Shown: piece by piece, positions 60,180 through 64,000 of the stretch
Numbering within the stretch: position 1 is the stretch's first letter
How the letters are laid out: each line of letters begins with the position of its first letter
NCBI RefSeq assembly: GCF_037975245.1
Contig: NC_092568.1
Span: 34,814,501-34,878,500, forward strand
Source of the DNA: Apostichopus japonicus
Taxonomy: Eukaryota; Echinodermata; Holothuroidea; Aspidochirotida; Stichopodidae
Direction: 5' to 3'
DNA: 64,000 bases
Position numbers and translations under genes: made by a program
Notes under the pieces: model-generated
The model's database searches: none
Told to the model about the DNA's origin: nothing
What the model saw: only the letters and a program-made list of their open reading frames with translations

Positions 60180-60886
60180 AGGAAAGTTAAATCAGGTCTG
60201 ATGTAGACATTCATATAATCAGGGTAATTTCTGAGTTCTTTTGCCCGTTTGAGTAACTTGGATCGAACCTCACCCTGCTGTAATTCAACGCTAAGAAATC
60301 TTCTGTCCTTCAATTATTCCACAAGTACAATTCTGATGGGCTTACATCAAACTTTTGAAAAGCTGCTCCACATGAGCTTTAACTTCTGCGTCAGAAACTT
60401 TATCCTTGATGAGGTTATTAACTCTCTTTCTCCGTCTTTGTCTATCTAATGCTTCTTTCACTTCCTCTGAGACCTGCTTTTGAATTGAAATACTTAGAGG
60501 TCTGATATATTAATCTTTCCTTCGATTTCGTCAATTCTACCTTCATTGTTGCTCACTTTGGCACCAATATGTGCAAGGGATTTCTCTGCTTCTTTAGTTT
60601 TGTTTTCAATTACTAATAACTTTGCTTCCATCATATCTTGTTTTTGCTTCATTTTTGTTATTTCCACAAGTAAGCCCGATGCATACCTCTTACATATCTT
60701 GCCTTGCCATGGAATATCCTGTGATTCTTTATGGCCAAATTTGTCAAGTGCTGCAAACAGCTCCTCATTTAATCCCTCACAGTCTTTGTGAAACCAAAGT
60801 TTACAGATGTCACATAAAACAGCCTTATCACTTGCATTTATTCTATCTTCACACCTACCACAACAACCTCTTCTTGAAGCTGCCAT
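60180..60886 (-). pseudogene. LINE ORF1 with PHD-like zinc finger and coiled coil
   Basis: From ATG at 60886 the frame starts MAASRRGCCGRCEDRI and continues VLCDICKLWFHKDCEGL. The C..C...C..C....H..C spacing is a PHD-type finger. It is followed by a heptad-rich stretch (MKQKQDMMEAKLLVIENKTK, then EAEKSLAHIGAKVS) likely to form a coiled coil. The first frame ends at 60494. Another frame continues with SEEVKEALDRQRRRKRVNNL and a third with KRAKELRNYPDYMNVYIRPD, so the remaining RNA-binding part is frameshifted. PHD-bearing ORF1 proteins are known in CR1-group elements, where they are thought to help RNA packaging. Confidence 0.75.
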
Positions 60887-61249
60887 TTCAAAAAGAGTAC
60901 AAAGAAAATGGGCCTTGTCAGGTAGAAAAGGCAGAATCCTAACTCACATCAAAGCAAACTAGCACAAAATAAATTCGCAATAAATCTCAGAGTTGAAATA
61001 AAAATTTGTCCAATTTGTACAAAAGAATGTTCACACAAATTGAATCCAAAAACATCCAAGCCTTCCAGCAAAGAGATAAAAAAATGTCCAAACTGAGGCC
61101 CACAGTAAACTCAAAACGGCTCAAAAAGTAAAATGAATCCACAAAAAGTGAAATAAAGCTTATGAAAATCCAAGATATAACAGAGCACAAATCCAACAGT
61201 TCTACACATTGATCTACCACCATAGGTTACATCTAGTAGGTCAACAGCT

Positions 61250-62275
61250 ACTCATGTTCCACATCTGCAACACCAGAGAACTTTCCAAAACATAAAACAT
61301 AATAAAAGTGGAAGCAAGTACATACATACAATGAAAATACAAACATGGAAGAAGAAATAGAAACCTTTCTGAAATAATCCAACTCCACCACGCCCCCCCC
61401 CCCCGAACTCCTTACCCCTATTAAATGGTCATATAGGTAAAATAAAACATATCTTTTAAAACAATGTCTCCCTGAATAGCATGCTCTTTCTCTAGTTCCT
61501 ATACTGTGCACTCCTGTATTGAATAATGTTAAAACTACGATGAAACAAGGCATCATGATATATGTTGTTTTAGGCCTAAAACCGTGAATTGCACCTCAAT
61601 TTGGATGCGTTCATCTGCCACAAACATTTAATCATCATCGTTTCTTGCATCTTAGGCTTCTTTATTAGCACTCTCAGGACTATACTATAGGCATAGAATG
61701 TCATTACATTGAATTCCAAACGTTTGCTATCTCCTTTACTGGAGGATAATCATACGTTCCTATTGCAGCCTTTAGATATAGCCAAGGCCTAGTTATAATT
61801 ACTGTAGCGTGGTAAGTTAGAACGCTTCCTTCATACGTCAACCAGTGAAATGCCAAGCCTAAGGACAGACTCTGTTTAAGCCTAAGTCTAGCGGTAACCT
61901 CATACTGATCGATGAGAACTCCGGTATCATCCTACAAGTTGTGAATTTGTGAAGTGAAATGCAACATTTCAATTTCATAGCACCTTGTCGACGTTATAAC
62001 TGTGCAGTAAGCTATAGGCACCGTAAAATGTCATTACGACCTAAGACCAGATCGAGCAGCAACAACCCGTGTACACATTCCTCTAGAAGTGGCTAACATC
62101 TCTGTGTTTTTTTTTCATAATTTCTTACAATATGGCAAGTAATTTGGCACTTCATTGCCCGACGCTGAGACTCTGTGTAACATGATAGTGTACGTTGACG
62201 CTTTCGGGTGAGCTATCATCGTCAAATTGCTTCAATCGACTAGCTACTACCGCGTCATCACACTTCACTTCGGGT
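61250..62275. other. No gene seen
   Basis: Contains a poly-C tract (61395-61404) and short frames only. Nothing recognisable. Confidence 0.4.
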
Positions 62276-62282
62276 TTACATG

Positions 62283-62685
62283 CAGGGTGTAGGAACTAGG
62301 AAGCTTCCAAAAAATGGGGGCACAACATCAGAGGGGCACTTTCTCATTCTACAACCACCACTCGTTATGTTACATGCTATAAACCGATACACACGGGCCA
62401 TATCACTTAAATATATAGTATGCTATCAATATTATTTATTGACATTTTTTTATTATTAACAGTGCTACAGAAAAAAAAGATATGGGATGCCATTTTACAA
62501 GTAGCATGTACAGACTAAAAATAAATTATTAAAATAAAATATTAAAATTAACAAAGGCTTAACATATTCAAAAGACAGTTCTTTATCAAAGGGCACATTT
62601 TATTTGCCAGTATAGGGCACAGTTGATATTTTTGAAACTGGGGGCACGTGCCTCCAGTGCCCCCTCCCCCGGTTCCCGCCCCCTT
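62283..62685 (-). mobile_element. MITE, inverted copy of 23618-24027
   Basis: The reverse complement matches the 23.6-kb element, including GGCACGTGCC, GGCAAATAAAATGTGCCC, GATATGGGATGCCATTTTA (reversed) and the GGGGGCACAAC block. Its ends CAGGGTGTAGGAACT and GGTTCCCGCCCC are inverted. The flanking octamers do not match, so the target duplication is lost or the ends are trimmed. Confidence 0.65.
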
Positions 62686-62699
62686 CCCGCTACTTCATG

Positions 62700-63600
62700 C
62701 TTTAGTTGTTCTCCACATGTCTTATAGGAGACTACCAATGTGTTTGAGAGAGATGATCGTTTCAAAGAACTACTTCTCTTAAAGTACACAGAGCAAAGTT
62801 CAGAACCGCTAGATTTTGAGCATATTTATCTGTGTACCGTATTTTGCGGTACTACGACCGGTATTTTGCCGGGAAATCTGAACTAGTATTACTTTGATTC
62901 TCGCAGGTTCATAAGTGTTATTTAATACCTACGCAGTATTTTGACGTGCTATTAGTATCATTGTGCTTTTTTTTGTGAAAAGCAATATTGGTTATAGTAA
63001 TTATGAATGATATATTAATAGAAGAGGATGAGTTGAGTACGTTGAAGATGAGCAACAGGCATCATCACTCAGTTTGTTACCTCCCTATGGATAAGTCATG
63101 AAGCAGGTCATTTCTCGCCATGCAAGCACAAACTCAGTTGTTGTGTCAAACAGGGGACTTAGACACATATACAACAGGCTCTGTTAAACAAAGATGCATT
63201 CTGAGCACAACGGCTCATCCCCTATTCCTCAGTGGGACCAACAGCCAAATAAAAAGCTTGATGCAGTGGAAATAATTTGTTGCCAAGATAGATCATGAGT
63301 TGGCAGAATTAAAACAAAAATGATAGAATGAAGTCCATCAGGCCAGGCTCCAAAAAGTGCTTAAAAACGAGTTTCGTTGCACATATTTAGTACCAAGGTT
63401 TGTTGGGTTGGAAGTTTTAGAGGGATGTCCTGTGAACATTTTACGCGATTTTTGGTGATTGGAAAGGTGTTATTTTTCGAGTAAACAACAAACAAATGAC
63501 ATCCTTTTTATATGGTGTACGACAAGTACAACAAAGCAGTTCCTTGTCACAGCACCATCAAAATGGCAGTTAAATGCTCTTGCACTTAATAGAACCTAGA
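62700..63600. other. No gene seen
   Basis: Short frames only, no recognisable motif. Confidence 0.4.
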
Positions 63601-63647
63601 TGTTTTGCTGACAGACTTTAAAAAAAAAAAACATTATAACCTGGTGG

Positions 63648-63801
63648 CAGCGTTAAGTTTGGGCACAAAAATAGGACCAAGTCCAAGTAGTTACATTAGT
63701 GACTGCACTCACTTATCTGAGAACAAGTTGAAGAGTCTGTATGCAAATATGAAAAATATGTGCAGCCCTCGAAAGTTGTCGCACTGCGAGTCACGAAGGT
63801 A
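63648..63801 (+). other. Candidate internal exon, unknown gene
   Basis: Open from a GGTGGCAG acceptor-like site to a GTAAAT donor-like site, reading ALSLGTKIGPSPSSYISDC and ENKLKSLYANMKNMCSPRKL with CESR at the end. No family recognised and no neighbouring exon found. A minus-strand frame at 63985-63865 (MLLMHHTNGGITRECPADLL) is equally unsupported. Confidence 0.2.
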
Positions 63802-64000
63802 AATAATTTATAAGGGACAACCTAAGCTTACCTACTCGGACATAGGATATCAAGATCCAAAAGATGGTATCCGTTCTTGACGAGTTGCCGTTTTAAAGTC
63901 CTTTAAAAGCTGAAGCAAGTCAGCAGGGCATTCTCGTGTAATCCCTCCGTTCGTGTGGTGCATCAGTAGCATCCCGACCAAACCTCACTTTAGACTCGGA

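Larger units (their letters stand above)
57000..61240 (-). mobile_element. CR1-group LINE, near full length, inactive
   Basis: Read on the minus strand: a possible 5' leader (61240-60890), ORF1 with a PHD-like finger (from 60886), then ORF2 with an APE endonuclease (59760-59000), linker, reverse transcriptase (58281-57780) and C-terminal region ending at 57038. Just beyond lies a repeated GGTGAATA(TA) (about 56960-56985), which may be the short tail repeat used by this group. The order and motifs fit CR1/Jockey-group non-LTR retrotransposons. Several frameshifts and stops make it inactive. No target duplication was identified. Confidence 0.8.

Overview
This window looks like nuclear DNA from a marine invertebrate, most likely an echinoderm or another invertebrate deuterostome. 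It is AT-rich and gene-poor, with short exons flanked by GT-AG introns, and it is packed with DNA transposons, LINEs, a tRNA-derived SINE, LTR-retrotransposon debris and recent tandem and segmental duplications. The taxon is inferred from style (death-domain genes, P2RX7_C/THAP mobile DNA, CAGTGGCG-type hAT elements, poly-G/C tracts); no species can be named from sequence alone.

Layout. 0-4 kb: a nest of hAT-like non-autonomous elements (one at 421-764 with a perfect 8-bp target duplication) and the 3' scrap of a LINE. 5-11.5 kb: a decayed Ty3/Gypsy reverse transcriptase, then interspersed repeat A split by a 1,278-bp solo-LTR-like element, then eight copies of a 254-bp tandem repeat whose unit spans the junction of repeat A and repeat B, then repeat B. 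14.3-21.7 kb: copy 1 of a segmental duplication with a two-exon gene for a small death-domain protein, interrupted by a 3.7-kb TTAA-flanked transposon with two convergent decayed genes (a P2RX7_C-like gene and a THAP/transposase gene). 21.6-34 kb: tandem repeats, a MITE, an inverted second copy of repeat B, and weak exon candidates at 23.3, 30.5-31.3 and 33.1-34.0 kb. 35.6-36.9 kb: an uninterrupted second copy of repeat A. 37.3-40.8 kb: copy 2 of the segmental duplication, with the paralogous death-domain gene, lacking the 3.7-kb transposon but carrying its own terminal-inverted-repeat element. 40.9-41.2 kb: a tRNA-derived SINE. 42.9-44.9 and 51.5-52.8 kb: another direct duplication carrying a fold-back element that is 877 bp in one copy and 100 bp in the other. 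57.0-61.2 kb: a CR1-group LINE with a PHD-like ORF1, an APE endonuclease and a reverse transcriptase, all frameshifted. 62.3-62.7 kb: an inverted second copy of the 23.6-kb MITE.

Only the two death-domain genes look intact: both keep exon phase, start, stop and in-frame indels. The paired duplicates act as natural filled/empty-site comparisons and give an order of events: the TTAA transposon entered copy 1 of the death-domain duplication after it formed, and the solo-LTR-like element entered one copy of repeat A. Most other open frames are short, overlap repeats, or lack conserved structure and were left out.
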